From assembly GCA_050330055.1 (NCBI GenBank), contig JBHJOF010000242.1:1-14175 (forward strand): DNA of 14,175 nt, read 5' to 3'. A program made the translations under genes and the position numbers. This document shows positions 13,798 to 14,175 of this stretch, in pieces (the first letter of the stretch is position 1; every line of letters begins with the position of its first letter). Source of the stretch: JBHJOF01 sp050330055. Its GTDB lineage: Bacteria; Pseudomonadota; Alphaproteobacteria; Kiloniellales; JAKSDN01. Below the pieces are notes generated by a model. That model saw nothing but the letters and a program-made list of their open reading frames with translations, made no database searches and had not been told where the DNA came from.

Positions 13798-13877
13798 TAT
13801 GTTGCGCCGCGGGTTATGTTGCGCCGCCGCGATTGGGCGCTGCGTCACAGGCGATCGACGACTTCTGCGCAACATAA
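13798..13877. repeat. Repeated TATGTTGCGC motifs between the two Toprim genes
   Basis: TATGTTGCGCCGC occurs at 13798-13810 and 13815-13827, directly repeated every 17 bp. GCGCAACATAA at 13867-13877 is the exact inverse of TTATGTTGCGC at 13814-13824. TTATGTTG also begins the crossover palindrome's right half at 13771. The segment 13771-13877 is thus bounded by inverted TTATGTTG/CAACATAA ends. They could be accessory recombinase sites, transposon ends or operators of the plus-strand gene. Confidence 0.55.
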
Positions 13878-13901
13878 TGTCAGCGCGCGGGAGGTGTCGT
13901 G

Positions 13902-14175
13902 ATGCCCCGCGACGCTTCCGAACTGGCTCGCCGCCTGGCTCGCCATGCCGAGGCGGTCTGCCGGCACTACCTGTCCAATGGTCGACGCCGAGGCCGCTAC
14001 TGGACGGTGGGCGATGTGCGCAACACGCCCGGCCGGTCGATGTACGTCCGGCTCAACGGGCCGGAATCCGGTCCCGGTGCGGCCGGGCATTGGACCGATG
14101 CCGCCTCGGCCGAATATGGCGATCTCCTCGACGTCATCCGCGAGAGCTGCGGGCTCGTCGAATTCCGCGATGTCG
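13902..14175 (+). CDS. DUF7146/Toprim family protein, N-terminal 91 residues
   Basis: The gene starts at ATG 13902 with GGGAGGT seven bases upstream and runs off the right edge. The visible protein is the DUF7146 N-terminal region: MPRDASELARRLARHAEAVC, then GRYWTVGDVRNTPGRSMYVR, GAAGHWTDAASAEYGDLLDV (about 63-82) and IRESCGLVEFRDV. Its residues from 68 on correspond to the first residues left in the minus-strand Toprim gene, so the window holds parts of two paralogous genes in head-to-head orientation. It may be the primase-like gene of a neighbouring element or module. The catalytic Toprim part lies outside the window. Its promoter probably overlaps the TATGTTGCGC repeats just upstream. Confidence 0.85.
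   Translation, partial: MPRDASELARRLARHAEAVCRHYLSNGRRRGRYWTVGDVRNTPGRSMYVRLNGPESGPGAAGHWTDAASAEYGDLLDVIRESCGLVEFRDV

Noticed and set aside
13798..13877. CRISPR-like or iteron array
   Set aside because: There are only two direct copies plus one inverted copy, too few and too irregular for either; a recombinase or operator role fits better.

Overview
The window is high-GC DNA that reads as part of an integrative and conjugative element (ICE) of an alphaproteobacterium, most likely Rhizobiales or a close relative. The basis is a recognisable set of backbone genes: an RlxS-type relaxase, an S26/TraF pilin peptidase, a lytic transglycosylase, an RdfS/AlpA-like small HTH protein, a DUF6499+DUF2285 pair, ArdC, DUF736, DUF2493 and DUF7146/Toprim proteins. 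This is the kind of gene set carried by the Mesorhizobium symbiosis island ICEMlSym(R7A) and its relatives. No rRNA, tRNA or CRISPR array was seen.

Left part, 1-3943, all minus strand: fseA-like (3943-3121), rdfS-like (2996-2766), traF (2773-2210), a broken lytic transglycosylase (2213-~1597), an unrecognised 120-aa protein (1321-959) and the N-terminal part of the relaxase (596-1, running off the left edge). In ICEMlSym, FseA is made by programmed +1 frameshifting between a DUF6499 and a DUF2285 reading frame and switches on rdfS for excision and transfer. Here the two frames are joined by a +1 shift at a UUU-C site two codons before a UGA stop, and two AAAGGAGT boxes 20 bp apart lie just upstream of rdfS. 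I consider this the most interesting system in the window.

Middle, 4289-6256: ardC (anti-restriction) and a DUF736 gene, both minus strand, with strong hairpins in their leaders and downstream regions. Right part, 11580-13769: a DUF2493 gene interrupted by an amber codon and a Toprim gene that has lost its 5' end. A second, divergent DUF7146/Toprim gene starts at 13902 and runs off the right edge. Between the two Toprim genes lies an 11-8-11 palindrome of tyrosine-recombinase type plus repeated TATGTTGCGC motifs, which suggests a recombination junction. The DUF736 and DUF2493 genes share homologous structured leaders whose long stems differ in sequence but keep pairing.

Between the DUF736 and DUF2493 genes sits an intact cargo module (7043-11283): a plus-strand MarR-family regulator divergent from a minus-strand operon of an ICMT-like membrane methyltransferase, a membrane-anchored nucleoside-hydrolase-like protein, a second ICMT-like protein with an extra extracytoplasmic domain, and a VTT/DedA-type lipoprotein. 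Two nearly identical palindromic operators overlap the divergent promoters, so the MarR protein probably represses both sides. The function of the cargo is unknown; a membrane or envelope role is inferred. Several backbone genes are damaged while the cargo is intact, which suggests an ICE that is decaying or now depends on other elements for transfer, unless some lesions are sequencing errors.
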